Shown here: one piece after another, positions 49,401-60,815 of the stretch
Numbering within the stretch: position 1 is the first letter of the stretch
How the letters are laid out: each line of letters starts with the position of its first letter
Assembly (NCBI GenBank): GCA_036937835.1
Contig: CM072863.1
Span: 8,066,001 to 8,130,000 of the forward strand
DNA from: Pampus argenteus
Lineage: Eukaryota; Chordata; Actinopteri; Scombriformes; Stromateidae
Direction: 5' to 3'
DNA: 64,000 bases
The notes under the pieces: model-generated
What the model saw: the letters and a program-made list of their open reading frames with translations, nothing else
What the model was told of the DNA's origin: nothing
The model's database searches: none
Translations under genes and position numbers: made by a program

Positions 49401-49490
49401 AGTAAACAGGCATGTTGGCAGGCTGATAATATATTGGCGGCTTATTGCAGATTATCACATGTTTATAATCTTTAGCAAAATACTCTCTTT
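46490..49490. other. Region upstream of inava without assigned exons
   Basis: Expected to hold inava 5' UTR exons and promoter, but none can be placed with confidence. A GA tract occurs near 48,427-48,445. The 49,000-49,360 part is less AT-rich and partly open in several frames but matches no family I know. Confidence 0.4.
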
Positions 49491-49495
49491 TTTTT

Positions 49496-49614
49496 GGAAA
49501 ATGATGAGCAACAATTATAATAATTGATTAAATGAATCGGTGACCGAAAACCTTCTGACTTTTCAATCACCGATACATTTAATCAATTATTATAATTGTT
49601 GCTCATCATTTTCC
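49496..49614. repeat. Near-perfect 48-bp inverted repeat (hairpin)
   Basis: Arm 49496-49543 (GGAAAATGATGAGCAACAAT...) pairs with 49567-49614 over 48 bp with a single mismatch, leaving a 23-base loop. It is directly followed by a hAT-like miniature element. Confidence 0.97.
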
Positions 49615-49631
49615 ATTTCATTAACTAATCT

Positions 49632-49902
49632 AGAGCAATAACGATTATTCCATCACTTGAACTGACAGAAAATTAATTGGAAACTATTTTGATAATCGAT
49701 TCATCATTTAGGTAAAACTAAAATCCCAAAATATCTTACGTTATAGTTAAATTATGTTTTGCTTTGGACTGGTAGGCAACCAAAATGATGTCACGGTGTT
49801 CATTTTTCACTTTTTAAAAAGTTTTATAGACAGTCTATAAAACTCCATAAAAAATAATCCTAACAATAATCAATAATGAGAATAATCGTAACTTGCAGCT
49901 CT
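49632..49902. mobile_element. hAT-like miniature element with both ends
   Basis: The left end AGAGCAATAACGATTATT is mirrored by the right end AATAATCGTAACTTGCAGCTCT (inverted, with a 4-base insertion). The inside holds GACAGAAAATTAATTGGAAA and CTATTTTGATAATCGATTC, words typical of a very abundant teleost miniature element. No clear 8-bp target duplication is left. Confidence 0.6.
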
Positions 49903-52000
49903 AACCAGATACAGAATTAAATGCTTCCTAACAAGTTTAAATGAATTAAACCTTTAGCTACTCATAGAGCTGTAAGTTATTAAAACATCTACCGTAACTA
50001 AATCCTACAAATAGGGCATTATTTGGCTTGAGACCACAAAACCTTTTTGTTGGTAGCATTTAATTAGCTACTCCACCAACACCTTCACTAAAATAATGGA
50101 AAGAATCAGAAGAGGGCTGTGAGGAAACGCTGCAGGGAGAGAGAACACTTTCCAGCTACAAGCTCTTGTGTAGTTAACAGAGTAAAGCTGCAGCATCTTG
50201 TGTAAACACGCTGAAAGCAGATACAAAAGAAGTGCAGTCACGCGAATGAATAATAATCTCCTCTGATGATGTGAAACTAAAGTGACTAGTTGTGAAGCGG
50301 GGAAATAATCACAGACACATTTTAAGATCTAGACACAGTATCGTGGTGCAAAGCGTCAGTAGCGCTGAAGCTGAAGGAGATCAGTTTAATCACAGAGCTC
50401 CTCTATCAGCAACATAATTACTGTGAACTGTGCAGGTACATAATTTTAACTCCAACATGCTTGTTAATAAGACTAGTCAGCCTGGTTATACAACTTCCCT
50501 CTTAACGCTGCTGTCTGCAGCACAGACATTCCTCCATTGAAGAAGTAACCAGTTGGTGGATGTCATGGTTGGTTTATATAAACCAGAAGTCCCTGAGAGA
50601 CAGAGAGAGACGGCTTTGTGTAGGCAACACAGCAGCTTGCAAAACAGATTCTTTAAATATTCTTTAGTCCTTTTATAAGTGCACAGCTAGACTACTGCTG
50701 CCAGCGTGTAGAGCCATCAGCTGCCGTAGGCCAGGTTTAACCGCAGTTACACATTTCCCTTTCTTTCAATATAATATTGTTTTGGTTCTTCCATCAGGTG
50801 CAAAAATATTGTCTCGTTGTAATGACGTTTAAATCAAAATGGTGTCACTAAAAAAAAAGTCCTATAAAAGTTGCACTAATATACTTCAGCCCCTAAGGCT
50901 TTAAAAGGCAAACAAAGCAAGCTGTTCACTCCCTCCCACCTCTCCGACTACTATCCATCACGCTGCCAGCAGCCGACTTTTAGCTTTGTGTTGCCCAAAG
51001 GCTCTGACTGAGTGTAATGTAGATGAGACGTGAATACAGTATCTCAAATGAGCATGTGTGAAGCAGTGGTTCGTCTGATGTGGATCACTGGATTAGAAGT
51101 ACGTGCACCACTATGCAAATCAAGACCTATTCTAAACTGTGACCCAAGTCATGGATGGCAGCTCGAGACAAGTTTAAACACGTCAGCACCATTTAGAGAC
51201 ATTTAAATGCTACGTGACTACACTAGTATTCCCTTCCCTCTTTAAGTATCTGTATATAATTGTGTTTCAACAGTCCATGTTTTTATGGCTGGTATCTTAA
51301 GGAAACTTTAGGATCTCCGGTAGAACTTAAAATAAAGTTCTGTGGCTTTGGACAATGTTTGGCTGCACAGCGTGAGCCAGTAATGACTGTCCTACCGGCA
51401 GGTCAGAGAGGTTTCAGGGGTTAAGCCTCTTCTGTCCTCCTGCCCTCAGGTCAGTGTTTAGGAATGTGTAGACTGCGGAAATATTTCAAAGGACAGCAAT
51501 CAGAAACCAACTAATAGGAGAAAAGCACTGAAGAAAACCTTTGTAGAGCATAAATATAAATAATATCATCTGTGGAGAAGACATGGACATGCAGTTGCAA
51601 GTCATGATTATTATTATTATTATAATACCACCATCAAACAACAATACTGAATGTGAATGTATTTAAGAACGCATCAGTTACCATTTACCTGTGTAACTTG
51701 GATTGCATTGTTCCTCTCAGGCTTTTGGTTTGAAAGAGGATGTTGGAAGATCATTACTTCTCTGCTGGTCAGTGCAGTCAGATATATCTTGATGTAGTTA
51801 ATGATACCTTTAAACTCTGCTTCCCCTTTACACACATAATTATAAATAAGAAATGCCAGGGACTTTCTATGAAGTCCATGTTTATTATATATATATATAA
51901 AGAAAGAAAGACTCACTGGCATTTTAATTAAGCTAAATTAACTACTAATGTCTGCTTCAGGGTTTACCTTCATGTTCAGAGTACTGTGAAAATATCTAAT
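49903..52000. other. Gene-poor stretch with no firm call
   Basis: Contains a TATA-like word (GTTTATATAAACC near 50,572) and short ATT and AT microsatellites (51,609 and 51,887). A minus-strand open segment ending at a donor (ACACAG|GTAAAT, about 51,687-51,850) could be an exon but matches nothing known to me. Confidence 0.3.
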
Positions 52001-52048
52001 ATGACTGTTACCCAGCCATGATGGCACAATACACACCTGTTACATACA

Positions 52049-52434
52049 TTAGAGCACTGTATCTATGTCAATACAAGTAGATTCACACAATAAGGAAAAA
52101 AATAGGTTTGACAATCCATCCATTAACATCTCATCTGTTAGTCCAGAAGTCTGGATGGACTTGTCAGGTATAAAAACTCCCCTGGGGGATAAAATAAAGA
52201 TATCTCGTAGTGTGTATTCATCCATTTCACCTACTGGCTCATCCAGCTGGGCCCCGGATCTGAAGAGCTTCACAAAGTTCAGAAACTCGCTTTGTGGTGA
52301 GTGGGGTTTTTTTTTAAATCACCAAAACTTTACCACTTGCTTAGTTTTAAAGCCAACAGTAAGTTCAACAGCAGTGACTAACTCAAACGCTTACACTGTT
52401 CGTTAAATAAGACCCTTAATGTAATTTCTTACCT
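52049..52434. other. Orphan exon-like segment, strand ambiguous
   Basis: About 52,140-52,300 is open on both strands. On the minus strand it reads EFLNFVKLFRSGAQL then MDEYTLRDIF. On the plus strand it reads SPEVWMDLSGIKTPLGDK then SWAPDLKSFTKFRNSLC, with a plausible acceptor (CATCTGTTAG) and a strong donor (GTG|GTGAGT at 52,300). The minus-strand reading would continue from a non-coding first exon ending CTAAG|GTAAGA at 52,433. I do not recognise either protein. It may be one real exon of an unassigned gene or chance. Confidence 0.3.
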
Positions 52435-52765
52435 TAGTAGCCCGTTAGCTCGCTAGCATCGTGCCTCATATGTATCCATACAATCTGCGCTCCAGTGGTT
52501 CGCAGATTTTCCAGATTTGAGCTGGAAGTTTACTTTCGTTACATTGACGAAGTAACAGAAGAAAACAACACAAAGACTTATAGTTATACTTCTGAGGTTT
52601 AAACGACTGGATACAATGAAACGCAAACGGTACAACTAACTTTTTCCCAAAGTTGTTGTGGAGAGGCTTGATCTCAGTAAAGTAAAGCAAAGCGTGCTAC
52701 GTTGACGTACCGTCGAAAATACTGGCGGAGCTGAAAACATCACGCATTTACCATAGCAACCGCGT
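52435..52765 (-). promoter_or_regulatory. Promoter-like region with an X-box (RFX-type) motif
   Basis: TTTACCATAGCAAC at 52747-52760 matches the RFX X-box consensus (GYTRCCATRGNAAC) at 13 of 14 positions. Next to it are CpG-rich sequence, a TGACGT half-site near 52,703, GTTAGC/GCTAGC words at 52,444-52,458 and a strong minus-strand donor at 52,433. X-boxes typically drive ciliary or MHC-class-II genes. The downstream gene is not identified. Confidence 0.4.
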
Positions 52766-52799
52766 TTCCAACACCCGATATGTAAATGAGGTTGTTCAT

Positions 52800-55700
52800 C
52801 AAGTCAAGTTAACAAAGTCAGTAACTTAATAACGGAAGTGATCAATACAACTATATATGGCTATTAATTAAATCATTGCGGTGCGTCTCTTAAAAATGTG
52901 TTTGCTGTCTGTTCTTCAAGACTTGGCCAGAATCGTGATGTACCACTTAACTACTAAAACAAAACTATCACTTATATCTAATACAATCATAACTATGTGT
53001 CGATATAATATGACTGTCTTCTAGTAGCACTTAAAAATGTGACCAGTAGTATTTATTACTATAGTGGTGAAAATTACGAGCTAGAAATGGGCTCGTGAAT
53101 GCCGCATAGATCATCCACTTCTCCGCAGCTGTGTGGGCGGTTTACGGGCAGAGATGATGCAGGTAAATCTGAATAATCTCCTCTTTTTTTTACTGGATAT
53201 TTAGTAGATTGTGACGTAAAAGCTAGTTATTTATTTCACAACATGACCAACGTTATACACGTTTGACCGAAGAACTGAATGAATTGAAAGTAGCTCCAAA
53301 TTAGTAATATTATCCTTTTTTGTCTCAGCCAGTAGAGGACAGCAGTGTGTTACATAGACTTTTAATCATGTAATTCACGTGATCTGCCACCTGGGGACTA
53401 TCGCAGGCAATATTATGTGAAATGCACCCATTTCTGATTTAATGTTGCTGTTGGTGTCTCAACCTGACTGACCCTAGTAAGAAACAAAACTAATTCAGAG
53501 TAATCAAGTAAATTTAGGACAATAACACAGAACATCTTTGACTTCCTTGAGAGGCTAAATTAAATGACTAGTTTATCATTATTATATAATAAAATGCAGT
53601 CTTTCCACCAGAAGCAACACTTCAGTTTACATATATGAGAATTCAAGCCATGTAACCATAATAATCACAATTCACCACGCTGTGCTATAGACCTACAGTA
53701 GGCTACAAGACATAACAATCATTTTAAGCCATTCACTCACAGAGCATATTCATGAAAAGTAATAAAACGGATCATCAGTTATTTTAAGCATGAGTCACAT
53801 CATTATATAATTTTGCAGCGTTGGTTATGCAAAAAAAAAAAAAATCATGTTAATGTAAACAGTGTTACTGAAGTCATGTTTTCACACATAGATTTCCGAT
53901 AAAAACAGGCTTTAATTCGTGTGAATTAATGAATTTCAGTTGTTTTTCAAAAAGTAAAACACATTGACTTCCCTGCTTTTGTGTGATTGATTGAAATAAC
54001 AACACATTTGCAAAGTTGTAAAAAATGAAATATTATTTTGTCACAATGTGACTACATATATAATTTTATGTTCTTCTACATTTCTGATTGTTGCCAAAAA
54101 CAACAATAAACCATATTGGTTTCTGTGGTTTTGTTTAGTTCCAGTTGTCATAAATAAATCTGAAACCGTGTTCTTTTGATACATTTTTAATAGCACCTTT
54201 AGCCAAAGGGGAGAGCTGGAAAAGTGATGCATATTATTGAAATAATCATCCATCTATGCCTGACGTTTGTGTCCAGATGGGACAGTTTCTGTGCAAACTA
54301 CTTTCTTGTCACTGTCAGTTAAATGCTTGACAAGAAACTCTGTTACAGCAAGGAAACCACAGCTAATCACACGATCTGAAAGATGCAGTGTTGGCCTTTG
54401 AGTGATGGTTAAACAGTGACACAATATACAACATTCTTGTGCAGTGTTCATTTATCTCCAAATTCAGTGCAGCTGTGCTTAGTGCTTAATGAAGAAATTG
54501 TGATATTGTGACAATATTTTGTGTACGACTTGCTTGTTTTCATATGCTAAATGATAGCTGTGCAGGTGAAGCTTTCATTAATTATTATCATTCTGCTCCA
54601 ACAGTCCAATATGATAAAAAAAATGTAACTGTAAAGCCACGTTAAGGATCAGGAGTCAAAGTTGTTGATACATCTAGCTGAACCCTGTGGTTCATATGTT
54701 TTATTTTATTTTAATTGAATTGTGGTATTTGTAATTTATTGCGTCCATGAATAGTTTACATTACTCAATTTATAGGTTGAAGGTGCCCAAGCCACCCCAA
54801 GGTGTGTGACTCATTTAGTTGTGATTTTGTAATGAGAGACTCAAAACCACAGAGGACCTGTGATGGTACTGTGGGAACATAAGTTGTCTCACACCATTAA
54901 CAGAAACCGACTGACAGCTCACCCGCTCCTTGTCAGAAAGGTCTGACAGAACTGAGTCCTTCACGTTGTGTGTGACAGACGGGCAGAATAACTGATAAGT
55001 CATTAAATGGATTTATTCTTATCATGGCTTAAACTAATAAGATATTCATTTAGAAATACAACTTTTACATTTATAAATGAAAGTATTCAATATTAATCAT
55101 TCTACTGTTAATTGTTTATTGTTTCAATATTAAATAAAAAAAAAAGGAAGTTGAGTTGAGTTAAGGGTAATTGATAACAAACATTACATGTAAAACTGCT
55201 ATTATATATTAATTTCATGCAAAATGTATGTACACTAAAGATTTAAAGTGTACAGAAAATGTCAACTAAACTTTAATACAAGTACTTTTTAGATTTACAG
55301 TTGCTTTATGTGAAATAAACAAGTTAAATAAACACTCTGCTCCAAAAAGCCTGTATGTGTTAAACTGGCTGAATATAAAACACTTAAAACATCTGAAATC
55401 AACTAACCTCACTGTTCATTTCAATATGCATGTTTTAATCCCCTCAAGCTTTAGCATTTCTCTCACATCGCCACTGAAGAAACTACACGATACAACTAAG
55501 ACATATAACTTTTGAAATCACAGACAGGAAGTTTTGTAAACTTTGTGCAAATAAATCAATAAGCAGTATAAAAAAAAGCAAATCTGCAATATTCATATTA
55601 ATGTGTTTAATCTTTGTGAAGTTAACAAAAATGTGTTGGCTGTTTGAACCATGACTATTTCTGTCCGTATGACAAAGTGTTCTTGTGCAATACACTAAAA

Positions 55701-56370
55701 CCTTAAACTGTGTGTGTGTATTCAAATGAGCATGATACACAATTACCTTCCCACATACACTCTGTAAATCCTTTCTTTTCAATTTATTTATTTAAAATGT
55801 TATCTAATTGGTAACAATAAATACCAAAAGACAAAGCATGAAAGAATATATCATGTTACTCATTGTCTGTAAAGTTACAATAGATGCTATTCTGTTACTG
55901 TCGCTACTGTATCTTTAAAAACACAAACGAGATATTTCCAGTCATTGCAACAACAATAAAATACCACTGATCGACACTGCTGTTGATTACACGATGGGAT
56001 TTTATGATACAATTTTGCGAGAAAAATGAAGCCAGCTACTGTTTCAAGCATGAGCCTGAAAAACTCCTGACCCTGTGCACCCACAGCCTGGCACCTAACC
56101 TGGTTTCACCACGTTGAAACTACCTGATTCATATCACATTTATAACTGAAAAACAAGTGGGCACCCGTGAACATTTCAACTTTCAAATCACCAAGTTCCC
56201 CTATAACACTCATGTGAATACCTTTACTTTCTGAGAAGGTAACTGACGAACTTACTCCCAGGAGACATCATCAAGTATCAGATCTGATATGGAAATGTTT
56301 GTCTTGTTGTAAGAGGTATATTGTGTCTCGCAAACCTGATACCAGATAAACCTCATTTAGATGTAGGTGT
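52800..56370. other. AT-rich spacer without recognised genes
   Basis: A small GC-richer patch at 53,090-53,165 ends in ATGATGCAG|GTAAAT on the plus strand and could be a first exon, but no following exon was found. Otherwise only AT-rich sequence and mononucleotide runs are seen. Confidence 0.5.
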
Positions 56371-56461
56371 CAGTGGCATGTAAACGTATTCATACCCTTT
56401 GAACTTTTCCACATTTTGTAACACAAAGTTCAAGGGGTATGAATAGTTTTGCAAGCCACTG
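56371..56461. mobile_element. Palindromic Tc1-like miniature element
   Basis: The left half starts CAGTGGCATGTAAACGTATT and the inverted right half starts CAGTGGCTTGCAAAACTATT. Both continue to a CATACCC-TTGAACTTT core, giving a 91-bp fold-back. TA follows the right end; the left TA appears mutated. These ends are familiar from teleost Tc1-like elements. Confidence 0.7.
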
Positions 56462-57450
56462 TATAGTTTATGTTAGTTTCTGACATTATATGTAGGATTT
56501 CTACATTCTTTCACTTCCACCTGTTGTTTCCTGTTGCAGTTGTCTGCATTGGCAGATTCTTTAGGTTGCCTCGGTAAATGAAAAAATACCGCTTTGGTTA
56601 CTTCTCTTTCTTACCTTTTTTTTTTTTTTTTTTGTGTTTACTTTTGGGAAGTGAAATATTATAATTTATCTCACATTTCTAAGGAGATGATCTTATCATT
56701 CAAACTTCACATAAAGTTATTAGTAGTGTTTTCCATAAGATGAAAGCAATAAGCTGTGTTGCCTTCATCATGGTCGTACAGGTAAGGTTATGTTATTACT
56801 AAGGTGACTATTTTAGTCCTGGAAATACCAGAAATTTTGTCTGTGTTATCATTATAAAATGATGACATTTTTGCAAAGCAGTTGGTATTTACTTTTATCA
56901 ACACATGCATGTGCACAGATAGTTCAGTGCATTAGGGAACTGCATAAAAAGTCCATGAATATAACATAATAATTTATTATCCTGAAAATATTCTGGGGAA
57001 TCACTTTTTTCTTGTTGTGAGCTGCGGGAATGTTACAAACAATTACAGCATTGAGATAAAAATTGAGATTAATAATGCTGCCAAGCACCAATATGTTCAC
57101 AATAAAAGCTTGCTTTACCTTTTTAAAACATTATTTCTATTTTTCTGTTTTTTGTCAATTGTCTGTCTTGATGGCAGGATTTTTATGCTACAGTTTAGAA
57201 GCATTTTCTACATCAGCACAGTTGAATAAATTGAATGCTTATTTCAGTCCAGAAATTCACTTGAAACATGCCTCCTTTCATTATTGTGCTCAAATCTAAT
57301 ATTCACTCAAGGTCAAATTGTATTATAATTTAAAAAAATTAGGTTTTATTCCAGTGGAATTAGTGAATTTCTGTGAAAACAATTTTTCCACAGAATTTTA
57401 GCATTAATTTATACAATAAATACATAAATACGTGTTCTTTTTTTCCAGTT

Positions 57451-58063
57451 TTTATTTGAGACAACTTTATCACAACAATTCATATAATTCTTAAAACATT
57501 GTTCATGCACCAAACAATTAATAGCATAAAACACAACATAAAATTCATATATAATATAATATAATATGTAAAAATTGTAAAACAGGAAAAATATGCAATT
57601 TGCTATGAATGCCAAGATGATATTTACACTAGTACAACTGTACTCTAATGCTATAAATGTGTTGAAGTTAAGAGATCACTCATATATCAGTGTCACTCCA
57701 TCATATTGTTCTGTGTAAGCAACATAAACAGCACGTTGACAAAATGACAAAATAAACTAAATACATGACAAAAATATTTGTGTACAAATTAACTCCTTAA
57801 TGAGTACCCTTTAAAAAAAAATAAAAATATTTACAATAACTCACTTTGCAACAGGGTATTCAGAAATGTTCACCAATTCTTAACTGACTTAATCTATATA
57901 AAGATTTAAATTTTACTTTGAGCTGAAAGTCTGTCATTATCAGGGTGATTTTAACAATTTGTCAGACATCACAAATCTTAAAGGATGATTTAAAAACAAC
58001 TTTAATACCTCCAAAGAGTAGAAGGAATGTCTCCTATCAGACCTTCTACTCAAACAGCTGAAG
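57451..58063 (-). other. gpr25: gpr25 3' UTR with polyadenylation signal
   Basis: Minus-strand AATAAA at 57451-57456 lies about 610 bp after the gpr25 stop codon. The interval is AT-rich and non-coding. Confidence 0.55.
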
Positions 58064-59173
58064 CTAAATTCTCCCAATGGTTGTTCCAAACGTCTCTGAA
58101 GTGCCAGTGTTGGTGACTGAAGCAGAAGAGTTGTGGCTGTGCAGCAACATTGGCTTTCGTAAGCAGTTCTTGAGCAGGATCTCGGCCCGTCGTCTGAAGT
58201 GATGGTCCAGGAAAAAGTAGATAGCTGGATTCACACAGCTGTTGAGAAAGGCCAGACAGCATGAGATGATGAACCCATTACTTTGCCATGACTGAGTATC
58301 ACAACTCAGTTTGGCGTTTGAGAGCTGTGAAGTAATCATAATGACTTTGAAGATGTTGAAGGGGAGCCAGGACACCACAAAGGCCACAATGATGGAAAGG
58401 ACCATCTTCAGGGAGTGTCTGCGGCGGGCTTCAGCTCGAGGATTTGCAGCAGCAACACAGTGCTTGTTCAGGTGCATGACGATGGTGCTGTAGCAGAGCA
58501 CGATGATTAACACTGGAAAGACAAAGGTGAGGAACACCATGGTCAAGCTCAGGCCAAGTAGCAAATATGAGCTGTTATCTTCCAAACAGAAGAATCCATC
58601 GCTGGTCTCTTCCACTCTTCGGTACACCAGGGATGGGATGCCAAGCAACAGGGAGCTCAACCAGATTACAGCGCACGTGACACGAATGCACCCGCTACTC
58701 CTGAGGTATCTCGAATCCATCAGTTTCACCACGGCTAGGTAACGATCAACACTCATGCAGGTAAGAAAGAAGATGTTGGAGAAACGGTTCACAGCGATGA
58801 TGTAGCTGCTCAGCTTGCACAGCATGTCGCCAAATTTCCCAAAGTTCCAGGAGCTGTTCTGGCTGGCAGACATGGCCCACAGCGGCAGCGTGGCGACGAA
58901 GACGAGGTCAGCCAGCGCTAGGTTGATGATAAATGTGTCCACGAGCCTCCCACCTCTTTTCGCTTTGATGCCCACAATTGAGATTACAAAAAGGTTTCCC
59001 AAAAGGCCTGTGAAAAATATGAGGTAATACATTATGGGAAGAAAGATGTTGGAGCCATAAAGGTGTGAGCTGTGACAATCCACAGAGAAAGTAAAGTTGG
59101 CTGCTCCATCGTCAGTGCCGTTTTCCGTGTAATAGTAGAACTCGTAAGATGGTTCATCAGTGTGGGCGTCCAT
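58064..59173 (-). CDS. gpr25: G-protein-coupled receptor 25
   Basis: Class A chemokine-like receptor of the plasma membrane. In mammals it is expressed on lymphocytes, and CXCL17 has been reported as an agonist. A single coding exon gives 369 residues (human 361). Seven hydrophobic segments are visible. Key motifs: LGNLFV in TM1, LALADL in TM2, DRYLAVVK at the end of TM3, SWLPFN in TM6, NSCVNPAIYFFLD in TM7, and Cys residues in loops 1 and 2 for the disulphide. RLVDTFI-NLA-ADL and PSLVYR-VEE resemble human GPR25 more than GPR15 or APJ. The Tyr-rich acidic N-terminus carries N-glycosylation sequons. The start at 59173 has a strong Kozak context; upstream the frame has no ATG and a likely acceptor, suggesting a 5' UTR exon. 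Confidence 0.93.
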   Translation of the reverse strand: MDAHTDEPSYEFYYYTENGTDDGAANFTFSVDCHSSHLYGSNIFLPIMYYLIFFTGLLGNLFVISIVGIKAKRGGRLVDTFIINLALADLVFVATLPLWAMSASQNSSWNFGKFGDMLCKLSSYIIAVNRFSNIFFLTCMSVDRYLAVVKLMDSRYLRSSGCIRVTCAVIWLSSLLLGIPSLVYRRVEETSDGFFCLEDNSSYLLLGLSLTMVFLTFVFPVLIIVLCYSTIVMHLNKHCVAAANPRAEARRRHSLKMVLSIIVAFVVSWLPFNIFKVIMITSQLSNAKLSCDTQSWQSNGFIISCCLAFLNSCVNPAIYFFLDHHFRRRAEILLKNCLRKPMLLHSHNSSASVTNTGTSETFGTTIGRI

Positions 59174-59209
59174 TCTGAGAGCAAAGATCACTGACAGGCT
59201 CTGTAGCAC

Positions 59210-60334
59210 AACTGTTTTATTGTGACAGGAAGGTTAATTTAACTATGTCAACATGCTGCTACTACGCATAATGTGTGAAAACCACAGAGAAATATAGAGA
59301 TCCTTTTCCTGGAGGCCCCTTGCTCTCTGCTCTGTGTCTGTCTTTGACAATTTTCTGTCAATTTATTTATATGAACATTGCAATATGATGGCTAATAAGA
59401 AGCCAGTTTCGCACTTCTTCTTTAAAGCTTGTAAATTATGTAAATATATAAGCAAGTGTGGGATTTCAGCTGCTTAACCATTTCATAAATTACTTGTTGA
59501 AAGACTTTGATTGGCTAAAGTGTGTCACAAGTGTGTGCGTGTGTGTGTGTACAGCTGCACTGTAGATATTTTTTTTATTTGCATTTTAAACAGAGGAGTT
59601 TAGATTTCTCCATTATGTTGTTTCAGAGTCTTTTTCTAGTGTCAGAATGCATTAGATGTATCTGACCAGTAGGTGTCAGGTGAGATTTACTCCTGTTATA
59701 CATGCAGCACCTTCCTGCCTAACTTCAGGCGTGTGTTCAGGAGTGTGGTTGGGGAACAAATAGCACCAATCTTCTGCATAAAAAAATAGTTTGCTACGCT
59801 GAGAATGTCCCTCATTAGTGAAAACATGTTTCTAGTTCAAGTCAGGGAGAATGAGGCCGAGTTATGAAATCAGATTTTTTAGTGCATCTGTCAAGTCCAC
59901 TACATTTATGAACTATTAATTCATTCATATTCCTATATTCCTATATTCCATAGCTTGTGAGTAGCGTTGAACCCATATGTGTGACACACATTGCGTGTAA
60001 TGTGAAGCCTTTGTTCACCTTTCTTCTGCATCACATGCAGTAAATTTTGAAGTGAGTTTTGGCTCCAGTGATGCAGCCGTGTGTGTTAGGATGTCTGATT
60101 CTGGTTGAGCCATTCATGTTGTACACGTTGTGGTGAACTGTTTTCACTTCTATAACAATCTAAGATTTAAAATATGTAAATGTATCAAATGTCTGTCGTA
60201 TGACGTGCGCTATACAAATATACTCGACTTAACTTTTTGGATTTGAACAGTTTTGTGTTTACTCAGTTTGTCACATTGAGGATTTTAACCGGTGACATCT
60301 TGATTATGAAGTCACAAATGAGATCAGAGCCTTT
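59210..60334. other. gpr25 upstream sequence, no further gene seen
   Basis: Probably includes a gpr25 5' UTR exon and promoter, which cannot be placed. A GT tract lies near 59,535-59,551. Confidence 0.4.
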
Positions 60335-60515
60335 AATTAAATTAGTGTTGCATTAATTAATTGAACAGTAAATTATCCTGCAACTATTTTGATAATTAAA
60401 TAACTGTTTTAGTCAGTTTTCATGAAGAAAGCACAATATTTTCTGGTTCCAGATTCTCAAATGTGACAATTTACTGTTTTTCTTTGTCATGTATGAGAGT
60501 GAATTGAATATGTAA
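60335..60515. repeat. Partial hAT-like miniature element (5' half)
   Basis: Contains CAACTATTTTGATAATTAAA, TTCTGGTTCCAGATTCTCAA and GTGAATTGAATATG in the order seen in the left part of the abundant teleost miniature element whose right part is at 34272-34490. Confidence 0.55.
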
Positions 60516-60645
60516 AGGTTGTCAAAAAAACACACAAAAAAACCCCCCAAAAAAACCCAACCCCAAACACAATTATTTATCTACTTTGTTGTACAGTTTG
60601 TTTTCTCCATAGTTTGATTTTGCAATTTATCTATTTCATGTTTGT

Positions 60646-60815
60646 CAGTCCTTCTCTGTTTGTCTGAGGTTTCCTCCTTTTTTTGTCGCCATTCTCAGAG
60701 GGAGTTTTGTCTCATCTGGACTGACGGAGGACAGAGTTTGTCATATGTTGTACAAATTGTCAAAAAGTCTTTTGAGGCAAATTTCTAAATTGTGATCTGG
60801 GCTACATAAACAAAA
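60646..60815 (+). repeat. Fish retroposon tail, second copy
   Basis: Contains TCTGAGGTTTCCTCC, GGGAGTTTTGTCTC and the tail TTTGAGGCAAATTTCTAAAT then GGGCTACATAAACAAAA, related to the shorter copy at 23930-24000. Confidence 0.5.

Noticed and set aside
53090..53170. Possible plus-strand first exon ending ATGATGCAG|GTAAAT
   Set aside because: No second exon with matching phase was found in the next several kilobases.
57017..57299. Overlapping plus-strand open frames of 70-78 codons
   Set aside because: AT-rich, low-complexity Phe/Leu composition with no motif or splice support.
59174..59209. Twelve-residue N-terminal extension of gpr25
   Set aside because: It depends on a GTG start, and a likely splice acceptor lies inside it; ATG 59173 has a strong Kozak context.
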